A DNA stretch of 64,000 bases from Shimia biformata. GTDB lineage: Bacteria; Pseudomonadota; Alphaproteobacteria; Rhodobacterales; Rhodobacteraceae. The stretch is taken from the NCBI RefSeq assembly GCF_016888515.1, contig NZ_JAFEJK010000002.1, positions 191,868 through 255,867 on the forward strand. Reading direction: 5' to 3'. The position numbers and the translations under genes are program-made. Every line of letters begins with the position of its first letter. Position 1 is the stretch's first letter. Below are positions 18,704 through 27,838 of this stretch, piece after piece. Below the pieces are notes generated by a model. That model was not told the origin of the DNA and searched no databases. It saw only the letters and a program-made list of their open reading frames with translations.

Positions 18704-20065
18704 TCATTTCTTGCCGGGTGTGCCGTCAAACTTCTTCTCAAGATCGGCCCAGCAGTCGATGTAATCATCCTGCAACGGCGCGTCCTTGGCTGCAAATGCG
18801 GTCAGGTGCTGCGGGAAGCGGGTCTCGAACATGAAGCACATGGTGTTGTCCAGCTTCTCCGGTCCCAGATCGGCATTGGACGCACCTTCAAAGGCGTTCC
18901 GGTCCGGCCCGTGCGGGATCATCATGTTGTGCAGGGACAACCCGCCGGGGATGAACCCTTTTGGCTTGGCGTCATACTGGCCATAGATGTTGCCCATCAG
19001 TTCCGACATGATGTTCTTGTGATACCACGGCGGGCGGAACGTGTCCTCGGCCACCATCCAGCGTTCGCGGAACAGGACAAAGTCGATATTGGCGGTGCCG
19101 GGTTGACCCGAGGGCGCCGTCAGCACGGTAAAGATCGACGGGTCCGGGTGATCGAACAGGATCGCGCCCACAGGACAATAGGTGCGCAGGTCGTATTTCA
19201 CCGGCGCGTAGTTGCCGTGCCACGCTACCACGTCCAGCGGCGAATGGCCGATTTCGGTCTTGTGGAACTGGCCGCACCATTTGACGGTCACGGTCGAGGG
19301 CACCTCGCGATCTTCAAAGGCGGCGACGGGAGATTTGAAATCCCGCCGGTTCGCCATGCAGTTCGCCCCGATGGGGCCACGGCCCGGAAGCTCGAATTTC
19401 TGGCCGTAATTCTCGCAGACAAATCCGCGCGCGGGGCCTTCCAGAACCTCGACGCGATAGACAAGGCCGCGCGGGATGATGGCGATTTCCTTCGGCTCGA
19501 TGTCGATGACACCCAACTCGGTGGAAAAGCGCAGAACGCCTTCCTGCGGCACGACCAGAAGTTCGGAATCGGCCGAGAAGAAATAGTCGTCCTCCATCGA
19601 TTGGGTCACGAGGTAGATGTGGCTGGCCATGCCAACCTGCGTGTTCACATCCCCCGCCGTGGTCATGGTGCGCATACCTGTCAGCCATGTCAGTTTGTCC
19701 CCAGTATGCGGCACCGGGTCCCAGCGGTACTGACCCAGCGAGATCACGTCCGGGTCGACATTCGGCGCGGATTTCCACAGCGGCAGGTCGATCTTTTCGA
19801 AACGGTGCGTGTGTTTCACCGACGGGCGAATGCGATAGCACCATGTCCGTTCGTTCTGATGGCTGGGTGCGGTGAAGGCGGTGCCCGAGAGCTGTTCTCC
19901 ATAAAGACCGTAGTTGCATTTCTGCGGGCTGTTCATGCCCTGCGGCAGGGCGCCGGGCAGGGCCTCGGTTTCGAAATCATTGCCAAAGCCGGGCATGTAA
20001 CCCTGATGCGGGCCGGGCAAAGAGGGGGCGATGGTCATCCGGCTGGGATGTTTCTGGTCGGTCAT
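18704..20065 (-). CDS. hmgA: Homogentisate 1,2-dioxygenase
   Basis: The 453-residue iron dioxygenase opens the homogentisate ring to maleylacetoacetate. It begins [19 protein letters not shown] and keeps [16 protein letters not shown] near residue 330 and [20 protein letters not shown] near 365, which hold the iron and substrate ligands of the family. Length is normal. AGGAGAGC precedes the ATG. It is the first gene of the minus-strand aromatic operon and is divergent from the MarR gene across 75 bases that contain a tandem-repeat operator candidate. Confidence 0.97.
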   Translation of the reverse strand: MTDQKHPSRMTIAPSLPGPHQGYMPGFGNDFETEALPGALPQGMNSPQKCNYGLYGEQLSGTAFTAPSHQNERTWCYRIRPSVKHTHRFEKIDLPLWKSAPNVDPDVISLGQYRWDPVPHTGDKLTWLTGMRTMTTAGDVNTQVGMASHIYLVTQSMEDDYFFSADSELLVVPQEGVLRFSTELGVIDIEPKEIAIIPRGLVYRVEVLEGPARGFVCENYGQKFELPGRGPIGANCMANRRDFKSPVAAFEDREVPSTVTVKWCGQFHKTEIGHSPLDVVAWHGNYAPVKYDLRTYCPVGAILFDHPDPSIFTVLTAPSGQPGTANIDFVLFRERWMVAEDTFRPPWYHKNIMSELMGNIYGQYDAKPKGFIPGGLSLHNMMIPHGPDRNAFEGASNADLGPEKLDNTMCFMFETRFPQHLTAFAAKDAPLQDDYIDCWADLEKKFDGTPGKK

Positions 20066-20086
20066 CGGGCGCTCTCCTGTCGAATT

Positions 20087-20116
20087 TGGTTGCTTTGGTA
20101 ATAGTTGGTTTTGTAA
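20087..20116. promoter_or_regulatory. Candidate MarR operator: two tandem 15-bp units
   Basis: Adjacent units TGGTTGCTTTGGTAA (20087-20101) and TAGTTGGTTTTGTAA (20102-20116) match at 12 of 15 positions. The second unit is also flanked by a TAGTT...AACTA inverted repeat (20102-20119). They fill the AT-rich gap between divergent hmgA and the MarR gene, where a MarR repressor would control both. Confidence 0.5.
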
Positions 20117-20140
20117 CTAACAAGCCGGGAGAGCAAAAAA

Positions 20141-20578
20141 ATGACTCAAATCGACATCTTTGATCTGCGCGGCTTTCTGCCCTACCTGCTGGCGCAGGCG
20201 GCGGAAGAGGCAAGTCTGGGGTTTGCCCAAGTATACAAGGAAAAATACGGATTGCTGAGGACGGAATGGCGGGTGCTGTTCCACCTTGGAATCTATGGTG
20301 AAATGACGGCCACGGGGATCGGGGCGAAGGCCAAGCTGCACAAGACCAAGATCAGCCGCGCCGTGCAACGGCTGGTCGAGCGGCGATTCGTCACCCGAGA
20401 AAGGCTGGACAGCGACCGGCGGCAGGAAATCCTGCGGCTGACGCCCGCGGGGATGCGGGCCTATCGCGACCTGAACGCGGTGGCGCAGCAATACGAACAG
20501 AAGCTTTTGGCCGGGTTCAGCGACGGAGAAATCGATGTGCTGCGTTCTACTCTGAAACGGCTTGCCAACCTTGGCTGA
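20141..20578 (+). CDS. MarR family transcriptional regulator
   Basis: The 145-residue protein has the MarR winged helix. FAQVYKEKYGLLRTEWRVLFHLG is followed by the helix-turn-helix ATGIGAKAKLHKTKISRAVQRLVERRFV and the wing TRERLDSDRRQEILRLTPAG. Helices at both ends form the dimer interface. It is divergent from hmgA and most likely represses the aromatic operon and itself until an aromatic ligand binds. That regulation is inferred from position and from the operator candidate. Confidence 0.9.
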   Translation: MTQIDIFDLRGFLPYLLAQAAEEASLGFAQVYKEKYGLLRTEWRVLFHLGIYGEMTATGIGAKAKLHKTKISRAVQRLVERRFVTRERLDSDRRQEILRLTPAGMRAYRDLNAVAQQYEQKLLAGFSDGEIDVLRSTLKRLANLG

Positions 20579-20613
20579 TGGCAGCCGGTCGCATTCAGAA
20601 AAGGAGTGGCAGT

Positions 20614-21153
20614 ATGCGGGCGCAACAAAATTGGGACGGGCTGTCGCGGATCAATCATTGGGTCCTTGCGGTGATGATGATCGGGATGCTGGTTTTCGGC
20701 GTCTATCTGCACGAGTTCATGCCGCGCGGACCGGAAAAGGCAGCGCTGATCGGTGTCCACAAGGCGGTTGGGGTACTGATCTTTTTCCTCGCGCTCTGGC
20801 GGGTCGGGTATCGGCTGGTCCGGGGTTTTCTGCCGGATGCCGCGCCGATGGCACGCTGGCAATCCGTGTCGGCAAAGCTGGCGCATTGGGGGCTTCTGGC
20901 CTCGGTGGTTCTGATGCCGTTGACGGGAATGCTGGGGTCTTATTTCGGGGCGCGTCCCGTGGATGTGTTTGGCATGTTCACCATGCCTGCGGTCGAGATC
21001 GCCAATGCCGACCCTGCCGGGATGTTCATGGGGCTGCACGGGGGTTTTGCCAAGCTGACGATCTTCCTGTTGCTGCTGCATCTGGCTGGTGCGCTGAAAC
21101 ACCACCTGGTTGACCGGGACGCAACGTTGAAGCGGATGCTCGGTCGCGCCTGA
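20614..21153 (+). CDS. Cytochrome b561 family protein
   Basis: The 179-residue protein has four transmembrane helices with the expected haem histidines: SRINHWVLAVMM, IGVHKAVGVLIFF, SAKLAHWGLLASVV and LLLLHLAGALKHH. Bacterial b561 proteins move electrons from quinol, for example to superoxide or periplasmic partners. AAGGAG seven bases before the ATG at 20614 fixes the start. It lies 35 bases after the MarR gene and is followed by a terminator. Confidence 0.9.
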   Translation: MRAQQNWDGLSRINHWVLAVMMIGMLVFGVYLHEFMPRGPEKAALIGVHKAVGVLIFFLALWRVGYRLVRGFLPDAAPMARWQSVSAKLAHWGLLASVVLMPLTGMLGSYFGARPVDVFGMFTMPAVEIANADPAGMFMGLHGGFAKLTIFLLLLHLAGALKHHLVDRDATLKRMLGRA

Positions 21154-21181
21154 CCGGCAGGGGCTTTACATGACCCTGCGG

Positions 21182-21211
21182 AAAGGCGACTGGTTGGCCC
21201 GTCGCCTTTTT
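21182..21211 (+). terminator. Rho-independent terminator
   Basis: Arms AAAGGCGAC (21182-21190) and GTCGCCTTT (21201-21209) pair perfectly around a 10-base loop and run into a T stretch. It ends the MarR-b561 transcript. Confidence 0.85.
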
Positions 21212-21230
21212 GCAATGCCGGAGACCGCCA

Positions 21231-22685
21231 ATGAATGACCATCCCACTGAGACCGGGCTTGACCCGCAGGACTGGGAGGCGTTCAGGGCGCGGGCGCATG
21301 AGATGCTGGACCGCGCAATGGACCACATGATGGGCGCGGGCGAGGGCCCGGTCTGGCGCGCGCCGACCGAGGACCTGGCAAGCCGGTTTTCGCGGCCGGT
21401 GCCGCAGGACGGGCAGGGCGGTGATGCGGTGATGGCGGATATCGCGGCGCTGATGCCCTTTGGCGTGGGCAATGCCCATCCCCGGTTCCTTGGCTGGGTA
21501 CATGGGGCCGGCACGCCGTCCGGGGTTATCCCGGAACTGGCAGCAGTGGCGATGAATGCCAACCTTGGCGGGCGGCACCACGGTGCGGCGCTGGTTGAAA
21601 AACAGGTCGTGAACTGGTGCAAGTCGCTGTTTGGCTTTCCCGAGGAGGCCAGCGGGCTGATTGTCACCGGCACGTCGATGGCGACGATCATCGCGCTGAA
21701 GGCGGCGCGGGACCGGGTGCTGGGGTTTGTAAACCGGGCCGAGGGCAATGGCGGCGGCGGGCTGGTCGGCTATGCATCCGCCGAGGCCCATGCATGTATC
21801 GCCCGTGCCTTTGATCTGCTGGGGCTGGGCTCGGACGCGCTGCGCAAGGTGCCCGTGACGGATGCGTTCGAGATGGATATCGACGCGCTGCGCCAGCGGA
21901 TCGACTGGGACAGGGCGCGGGGGCTGACTCCTTTTGTGGTGATCGGCACAGCGGGCAGCGTCAATACCGGCGCGATTGACGATCTGGACGCACTGGCCGA
22001 TATCGCGGCAGAGCATGGGATGTGGTTCCATGTTGATGGTGCGTTCGGCGCGCTGGGCCTGTTGTCGCCCGAGATCGCGCCGCGCCTATCGGGGATCGGG
22101 CGGGCAGAGTCGCTGGCTTTCGATTTCCACAAATGGATGCAGGTCACCTATGACGCGGGCTGTGTGCTGATCCGGGACGAGGAGGCCCATCGCCGCGCCT
22201 TTTCCGACCGGCCGGATTACCTCAGCCCCGCCACGCGCGGGTTGTCGGCGGGCAATCCCTGGCCGGTGGAATACGGGCCGGAATTGTCGCGCGGTTTCCG
22301 GGCGTTGAAGGTGTGGGCGCAGATTGCTGAACACGGGGTCGCAAAACTGGGGCAGGTGGTGATGCAGAATTGCGCGCAGGCGCGCTATCTGGCCAATCGC
22401 ATCGCACAGGAACCCATGCTGCAACCGCTGGCCCCGGTGTCACTGAATATCTGCTGTTTCCGCTTCGTGGCGCAGGGACTGGACGGAGACGCGCTGGACC
22501 GGCTGAACGACGAGATCGTGATCCGGCTGCAGGAAAGCGGCATCGCCGCGCCTTCGACCACGCGGCTGGGTGGCGAGCTGGCGATCCGGGTGAACATCAC
22601 AAACCACCGCACCCGGCTGGCGGACATGGACATACTTGCCGATGCGGTGATCAAGACCGGGCAGGCGGTGGTGGACGAGATTTAG
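21231..22685 (+). CDS. Pyridoxal-dependent decarboxylase, aromatic amino acid type
   Basis: This 484-residue group II decarboxylase has HPRFLGWVHGAGTPSGVIPEL near the N-terminus, VTGTSMATIIALKAAR for phosphate binding, HVDGAFGALGLLSPE near residue 267 and the PLP lysine in FDFHKWMQVTYDAG near 300. Relatives decarboxylate DOPA, tryptophan, tyrosine or glutamate-like substrates. The location next to homogentisate genes makes an aromatic amine product plausible, but this is inference. It is convergent with mipZ, and the two genes overlap by four bases at their 3' ends. Confidence 0.9.
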   Translation: MNDHPTETGLDPQDWEAFRARAHEMLDRAMDHMMGAGEGPVWRAPTEDLASRFSRPVPQDGQGGDAVMADIAALMPFGVGNAHPRFLGWVHGAGTPSGVIPELAAVAMNANLGGRHHGAALVEKQVVNWCKSLFGFPEEASGLIVTGTSMATIIALKAARDRVLGFVNRAEGNGGGGLVGYASAEAHACIARAFDLLGLGSDALRKVPVTDAFEMDIDALRQRIDWDRARGLTPFVVIGTAGSVNTGAIDDLDALADIAAEHGMWFHVDGAFGALGLLSPEIAPRLSGIGRAESLAFDFHKWMQVTYDAGCVLIRDEEAHRRAFSDRPDYLSPATRGLSAGNPWPVEYGPELSRGFRALKVWAQIAEHGVAKLGQVVMQNCAQARYLANRIAQEPMLQPLAPVSLNICCFRFVAQGLDGDALDRLNDEIVIRLQESGIAAPSTTRLGGELAIRVNITNHRTRLADMDILADAVIKTGQAVVDEI

Positions 22686-23491
22686 AAGTCGATCTCGACC
22701 CCCGGCAGGTTCAGCGCCTTCATCAGGTCACGCAATTCCTGCCGTGCGGCGACGTTGGAGATATTGAGCTGCTTGACGCCGATATCCTTGAGGTCCAGCA
22801 GCGTCAGGCCACGGGGGAACAGTTCGCGGAAGATCACCCGCTCGTTGAAGCCGGGGGCAACGCGGAAACCGATACGCTTGGCGAGGTTTTCCAGCGCCTT
22901 ACCCATCTTCTCTTTGTTCACCATTTGCTGCGCGCCCATGCGGTTGCGCATCACGATCCAGTCGATCGGGCGCAGCCCGGCCTGCGCGCGCAGCTGTCGG
23001 GCGTTCCAGACCATTTCGGAATAGACAGAGGGGCCGAGGATTTTCTCGCCATCGGTGTCGATCCGCGCCAGAAGGTCGAAATCGACAAAGCTGTCGTTCA
23101 GCGGCGTGACCAGCGTATCGGCCAGCGAATGGGCAACCTGACTGAGACGGGTATGCGAGCCCGGACAGTCGATCAGGATGAAATCGCTTTCCGGTTCAAG
23201 CTCGGCCACGGCCACCGAGAGGCGCAGGTCATAGACATTCTCGCCCGGTTTCAGCGTCGCCGGGTCCACTTGCGGCAGGTCGATATACCGCGGTCCGGCC
23301 AGAGTCAGCCCCGAGGCGGCGGCGAACTTGGCGCGGTTCTCGGCGTAGCGGCCAAAGGTTTTCTGGCGCAGGTCAAGGTCCAGCGCACCAACCCGGTGTC
23401 CCATCCGCGCCAGCGCGGTTGCGATATGCATCGACAGGGTGGATTTCCCCGCGCCGCCCTTTTCGTTCCCGACGACGATAATATGTGCCAT
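22682..23491 (-). CDS. mipZ: Division plane positioning ATPase MipZ
   Basis: The 269-residue ParA-family ATPase carries the deviant Walker A NEKGGAGKSTLSMHIATAL near residue 9, ALDLDLRQKTFGRYAENR, Walker B DFILIDCPGSHTRLSQ near 105 and the MipZ-type PLNDSFVDFDLLARID. In Caulobacter it forms gradients with ParB and blocks FtsZ away from midcell, which makes it a marker of alphaproteobacteria. It stands alone here, not beside parAB. The C-terminus overlaps the convergent decarboxylase gene by four bases. Confidence 0.93.
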   Translation of the reverse strand: MAHIIVVGNEKGGAGKSTLSMHIATALARMGHRVGALDLDLRQKTFGRYAENRAKFAAASGLTLAGPRYIDLPQVDPATLKPGENVYDLRLSVAVAELEPESDFILIDCPGSHTRLSQVAHSLADTLVTPLNDSFVDFDLLARIDTDGEKILGPSVYSEMVWNARQLRAQAGLRPIDWIVMRNRMGAQQMVNKEKMGKALENLAKRIGFRVAPGFNERVIFRELFPRGLTLLDLKDIGVKQLNISNVAARQELRDLMKALNLPGVEIDF

Positions 23492-23601
23492 GGCCGTTGC
23501 CCTTGCCTGTCCCTTTTTGCCGGGCCATACCCGCCCGGAAGGTCCTTATGCCCACTATATGTTGGGCAAGGCAATAGGGGAAGCGCCCAGTATTGCGGGC
23601 T

Positions 23602-24177
23602 TTAGGGGGTGTCGGCGTCGCGCCACATGCCGGGGTCCAGCCCGTCCAGTGTCCAGTCGCCAATTGCATATCGGATCAACCGCAATGTCGGGTGTCCCAC
23701 CGCCGCCGTCATGCGCCGGACCTGGCGGTTTCGGCCCTCGCTGATGATCAGTTCGATCCAGCAGTCGGGCACGGATTTGCGGAAGCGCACCGGCGGGGTG
23801 CGGGGCCACAGTCCGGGCGGTTCGTCGATCCGTCGCACTTTGGCCGGGCGGGTGGGGCCGTCCTTCAGCGCGACACCCCCTCGCAATGCGGCAAGGGCGG
23901 CATCATCCGGTAGGCCTTCGACCTGCACCCAATAGGTCTTGGGCTTCCTGAAGCGCGGGGACGAGATGCGGGCCTGCAGCTTGCCATCGCTGGTCAGCAC
24001 CATCAGCCCCTCGGAATCGCGGTCAAGCCGGCCGGCGGGATAGACGCCCGGCAGGTCGATGAAATCCGAAAGCGTCTGGCGTTTTGTGCCTTCTGTGCCC
24101 CTGTCGGTGAATTGCGACAGGGTATCGAAGGGTTTGTTGAACAGGATGGTGCGAGGCGCGGGGCGGGACATGGGCAT
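23602..24177 (-). CDS. 23S rRNA pseudouridine synthase, RluE-type
   Basis: The 191-residue protein starts [15 protein letters not shown] and contains the catalytic-Asp motif [21 protein letters not shown] near residue 46, then [39 protein letters not shown]. It lacks an S4 domain, as RluE and related short RsuA-family enzymes do. The expected role is pseudouridylation of rRNA. RluE itself modifies U2457 in E. coli; the exact site here is not proven. The start is either 24177 or the second ATG at 24171. Confidence 0.9.
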   Translation of the reverse strand: MPMSRPAPRTILFNKPFDTLSQFTDRGTEGTKRQTLSDFIDLPGVYPAGRLDRDSEGLMVLTSDGKLQARISSPRFRKPKTYWVQVEGLPDDAALAALRGGVALKDGPTRPAKVRRIDEPPGLWPRTPPVRFRKSVPDCWIELIISEGRNRQVRRMTAAVGHPTLRLIRYAIGDWTLDGLDPGMWRDADTP

Positions 24178-24270
24178 GGTCTTAGCGCAGCGCGTCTGTC
24201 AAGGCGAGGGGGCTTGCAACGCCTTCGGTTTCAGATCAGGAATGGGCGGCAAGACAGGAAGGACGCGCGC

Positions 24271-25416
24271 ATGAATACCAAGGATATGAAACCCGCCACG
24301 CTGGCCGCGCAGGCAGGAGGGGTGATCGACCCGCAAAGCGGCGGTGTGGTTGTGCCGATCCAGCCCTCGACGACGTTCGTGCGGGGGCAGGACTATGCGC
24401 CGCTGAACTCGGCCAACACCTATGCGCGCGACCACAATGACACCGCGCGCATCGCCGAAGAGGTGCTGGCCCAGCTCGAAGGTGCGGCGGATGCGCTGTT
24501 GTTTCCGTCCGGCATGGCGGCGATTGCGGCCCTGTTCCGCACCGTGCCCAATGGCGGGGCGGTTATCGTGCAATCGGGCATCTACTGGGGCACGACGAAA
24601 TGGATTCGCGATTTCTGCGCCCGGCGCGAGATCACCTGCCACGAGGTCGACGCCAGCGATGCCGACGCTCTGGATGCGCTGAGCAATGACGTCACAGCGC
24701 ATATCGTCTGGATCGAGACGCCGTCGAACCCCTGGTTGAAAACCGTCGACATTGCCCGCGCCGCATCCGCTGCAAAAAAGGCGGGCGCTCTGCTGGCGGT
24801 GGACAATACCGCCGCGACGCCTGTTCTGAGCCAGCCTTTGGCGCTGGGGGCCGATATCGTCATGCATTCGGCAACCAAGGCCATCAACGGACATTCCGAC
24901 GTGCTGGCAGGTGTGCTTTGCACGAAGGCACAGGACAAGGTCTGGGAAATGATCGCCGAGGATCGCGCCACTGCGGGCGCGGTGATCGGGCCGTTCGAGG
25001 CGTGGCTTTTGCTGCGCGGCATGCGGACGCTGCCGCTGCGGGTGAAAGAGATGTGCCGCAACGCCGAAAAGGTCGCGGCGTATCTGGCTGACCATCCGCG
25101 CGTGACCGAGGTCTTGTATCCCGGACTTGCGTCGCATCAGGGCCACGCGGTCGCGGCGCGGCAGATGGCGGGCGGCTTCGGATTCCTGATGTCCTTCTGC
25201 GTCAAAGGCTCGCGCGAGGACGCGCTGGCGGTGGCGGGGCGGCTGAAACTGTTTCACCGCGCAACGTCGCTTGGCGGGGTGGAAAGCCTTGTCGAGCATC
25301 GCCACACGATCGAACCTCACACCGGCATTCCCGAGACCCTGTTGCGGATCTCGGTCGGGATCGAGGATGCAGGTGATTTGATCGACGATCTGGCGCAGGC
25401 GCTGGGCCAGTCTTAA
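24271..25416 (+). CDS. metC: Cystathionine beta-lyase
   Basis: The 381-residue Cys/Met-metabolism PLP enzyme has the cofactor-binding LLFPSGMAAIAALFR near residue 75, WIETPSNPWLKTVDI, LLAVDNTAATPVLSQPL and the PLP lysine in VMHSATKAINGHSDVLAGV near 203. LGGVESLVEHRHTIEPH near 333 resembles MetC-type rather than MetB-type proteins. It cleaves cystathionine to homocysteine, pyruvate and ammonia. AGGAAGGA lies before the ATG at 24271, although the frame is open further upstream. Confidence 0.9.
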   Translation: MNTKDMKPATLAAQAGGVIDPQSGGVVVPIQPSTTFVRGQDYAPLNSANTYARDHNDTARIAEEVLAQLEGAADALLFPSGMAAIAALFRTVPNGGAVIVQSGIYWGTTKWIRDFCARREITCHEVDASDADALDALSNDVTAHIVWIETPSNPWLKTVDIARAASAAKKAGALLAVDNTAATPVLSQPLALGADIVMHSATKAINGHSDVLAGVLCTKAQDKVWEMIAEDRATAGAVIGPFEAWLLLRGMRTLPLRVKEMCRNAEKVAAYLADHPRVTEVLYPGLASHQGHAVAARQMAGGFGFLMSFCVKGSREDALAVAGRLKLFHRATSLGGVESLVEHRHTIEPHTGIPETLLRISVGIEDAGDLIDDLAQALGQS

Positions 25417-25432
25417 CGCTCCCGCCGGTTTC

Positions 25433-25514
25433 GGGGGCTGTCGCCCCCTGCCAACCGTTGGGCGTGGCGCCGCGCTGATGCGCGGCGGATTGGGTATTTG
25501 GAACCAGTAAAAAG
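25433..25514 (+). repeat. Dispersed composite element, copy C
   Basis: Read on the + strand, it starts with a GC hairpin GGGGGC-TGTC-GCCCCC (25433-25448). A perfect 8-bp hairpin with arms CGCCGCGC and GCGCGGCG (25468-25487) follows, then the core GGGTATTTGGAACCAG and an A-rich tail. The parts are those of copies A and B in the same relative order. It occupies the convergent gap between metC and the amidotransferase, ending exactly at the latter's stop codon. Confidence 0.7.
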
Positions 25515-26219
25515 TCAGAGCGCGGCGCGGGCGTCGGCGAGCCAGTTTCCAAGAAGTGCCTGGGCGAGCCGTGCCAGCCTGTCCTCATTTTCGTTAATGT
25601 CGGCGAGGAACCTGGCTTCTGCATCCGTTCCCAGTGCGGAACAGAGATCGTCACGTGCGCCGGGGCCGGACATCCAGTCGGCAAATGCGGCGCTGTCGAT
25701 TTCCGGGTGGAACTGGACGGAGAGTGCCGCGCCGGAGCCGCGCATGGCCTGAACCGCGCAATTGGGGCTGGAGGCGATGGTGTGGAAGCCATCAGGAAGG
25801 GTTCTGACTTCGGCTGCGTGCCATTGGACTGCAACCGAGTCCGGCAGGGCGCCTTTCAGGGCCGGGTCGCTGAGGTCAAAGGGCAAGATACCGATTTCCG
25901 CCTGTTGTGCCAGGCCGACCGTGCCGCCCATGGCGACGGCCAGCAGCTGATGGCCAAGGCAGATGCCGAAATAGGGTTTCTGAGCGTCAATAGCTGTGCG
26001 GATGAAGGCGATTTCCGGGGCAAGCCACGGGTAGAGGTCTGACTGCCAGACCTGTGCAGCCCCGCCCAGCACCCAGAGCGCGTCGAACGTGTCGAGCGTG
26101 GGCCAGTCGGTGATGTCGGGGACGACAAGGGCGGTGGTGGAAATGCCTTCGCGGGCCAGCATCTGTCGAAACCGGCCCGCGTGTTCTGTTGCGGCGTGCT
26201 GAAGGATCAGCAGGCGCAT
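25515..26219 (-). CDS. Type 1 glutamine amidotransferase
   Basis: The 234-residue class I GATase-like protein has the nucleophile elbow YFGICLGHQLLAVAMGG (Cys near residue 86) and the His-Glu pair in ALSVQFHPEID near 170. No synthetase domain is attached, so it may hydrolyse a free gamma-glutamyl compound. Its ATG at 26219 follows the semialdehyde dehydrogenase stop by five bases, which ties it to that operon. A PuuD-like role in gamma-glutamyl-GABA cleavage is possible but not shown. Confidence 0.85.
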   Translation of the reverse strand: MRLLILQHAATEHAGRFRQMLAREGISTTALVVPDITDWPTLDTFDALWVLGGAAQVWQSDLYPWLAPEIAFIRTAIDAQKPYFGICLGHQLLAVAMGGTVGLAQQAEIGILPFDLSDPALKGALPDSVAVQWHAAEVRTLPDGFHTIASSPNCAVQAMRGSGAALSVQFHPEIDSAAFADWMSGPGARDDLCSALGTDAEARFLADINENEDRLARLAQALLGNWLADARAAL

Positions 26220-26224
26220 CGGCG

Positions 26225-27697
26225 TCAGACGCTCATGCAGATGTATTTCATTTCGAGGTAATCCTCGGTGCCGTGGCTCGACCCCTCGCGCCCCATGCCG
26301 GACTGTTTGACCCCGCCAAACGGTGCGACCTCGGTCGAAATGAGGCCGGTGTTGACGCCGACCATGCCGTATTCCAGCGCCTCGGCGACGCGCCACACGC
26401 GGCTGACGTCCTTGGCGTAGAAATAGCTGGCAAGGCCATAGATCGTGTCATTGGCCTGTTCGATAACGTCTTCTTCGTTGTCGAACTTGAACAGCGGAGC
26501 GAAGGGGCCGAAAGTCTCGTCCTGCGCGACCAGCATGTCGCGGGTCACGTCGCTGACGATGGTGGGTTCAAAGAAGGTGCCGCCAAGCGCGTGGCGCTGG
26601 CCACCGGTCAGGACTTTGGCGCCCTTGGCCACTGCGTCGGCGAGGTGTTCCTCGACCTTTTCTACCGCGTCCTCGGTGATTAGCGGGCCGGCGACAACGC
26701 CGTCGTCGAATCCGTCACCGACCTTCATCGCCTTGACCGCGGCGGTGAATTTCTGTGCAAAGGCGTCATAGACACCGGCCTGCACGTAGATGCGGTTGGC
26801 GCAGACGCAGGTCTGGCCGTTGTTGCGGTATTTCGAGATCATCGCACCTTCGACGGCGGCGTCGAGATCGGCGTCGTCGAAGACGATGAAGGGGGCGTTA
26901 CCGCCCAGTTCCATCGACACTTTTTGCACCTGATCCGCCGCCTGTTTCAGCAGGATGCGGCCCACTTCGGTCGAGCCGGTGAAAGTGATCTTCTTGACGG
27001 TCGGGTTCGACGTGAATTCCTGCCCGATGGCCGAGGAGCGCGACGAGGTGATGACCGAGAACACCCCCTTGGGCACGCCCGCGCGTTCGGCAAGCACCGC
27101 CATGGCAAGGGCCGACAGCGGGGTTTCACCTGCCGGTTTCGACACCATCGCGCACCCCACCGCCAGCGCGGGGGCGACCTTGCGCGCGATCATGGCGTTG
27201 GGGAAGTTCCACGGCGTGATCGAGGCGACGACACCGACGGGTTGTTTTATCACGACGATGCGCTTGTCGGGCTGATGGCCGGGAATGGTCTCGCCATAGG
27301 TGCGCTTGGCCTCTTCGCCGAACCACTCGATGAACGAGGCGCCATAAAGGATTTCGCCACGGGCCTCGGGCAGGGGTTTGCCCATTTCGGCGGTCAGGAT
27401 CGCGGCGAGGTCGTCAGCGTTCTCGACCATTAGCTCGTACCACTTACGCAGGATGGCGGCGCGGTCCTTGCCTGTGCGTGCGGCCCAGTCCTTTTGCGCG
27501 GTCCTGGCGGCGGCGATGGCGCGGCGGGCCTCGTCCACGCCCATGTCGGGCACGGTGCAGATCACGTCGCCACGCGCGGGGTTGGTGACCTCGAAGGTGG
27601 CGCCACTGTCGGCGTCACACCAGTTGCCGCCGATGAAGGCCTGGGTCTTCAGAAGCGATGGGTCTTTCAGCTTGGCGGTCAGTTCGGTGGCGGTCAT
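26225..27697 (-). CDS. gabD: NAD(P)-dependent succinate-semialdehyde dehydrogenase
   Basis: The 490-residue aldehyde dehydrogenase has the coenzyme site ITPWNFPNAMIARKVAPALAVG, general-base Glu in VSMELGGNAPFIVFDD near residue 260 and the nucleophile Cys in NNGQTCVCANRIYVQ near 290. The end GGVKQSGMGREGSSHGTEDYLEMKYICM fits GabD. It oxidises succinate semialdehyde to succinate. An aminotransferase upstream and an amidotransferase downstream form a GABA/polyamine-type operon. The ATG at 27697 (AGGATTCGAC before it) is preferred over 27724. Confidence 0.93.
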   Translation of the reverse strand: MTATELTAKLKDPSLLKTQAFIGGNWCDADSGATFEVTNPARGDVICTVPDMGVDEARRAIAAARTAQKDWAARTGKDRAAILRKWYELMVENADDLAAILTAEMGKPLPEARGEILYGASFIEWFGEEAKRTYGETIPGHQPDKRIVVIKQPVGVVASITPWNFPNAMIARKVAPALAVGCAMVSKPAGETPLSALAMAVLAERAGVPKGVFSVITSSRSSAIGQEFTSNPTVKKITFTGSTEVGRILLKQAADQVQKVSMELGGNAPFIVFDDADLDAAVEGAMISKYRNNGQTCVCANRIYVQAGVYDAFAQKFTAAVKAMKVGDGFDDGVVAGPLITEDAVEKVEEHLADAVAKGAKVLTGGQRHALGGTFFEPTIVSDVTRDMLVAQDETFGPFAPLFKFDNEEDVIEQANDTIYGLASYFYAKDVSRVWRVAEALEYGMVGVNTGLISTEVAPFGGVKQSGMGREGSSHGTEDYLEMKYICMSV

Positions 27698-27838
27698 GTC
27701 GAATCCTGTCGTCAGATACTGCATTTTGGCGCAGTCTTTGTTTTTGTCAGGCCCCGGGCAAGCGCAATCGCGCAGGTCGGGAATGTTTTCGGACGGCGCA
27801 GGTGTCGCGCCGTCCGTTGGTCCGGTTCTGTTGCCGAT

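Noticed and set aside
23550-23567. GCCCA...TGGGC inverted repeat upstream of mipZ
   Set aside because: Five-base GC arms with an 8-base spacer are common by chance at this GC content. No match to CtrA or GcrA sites was seen.
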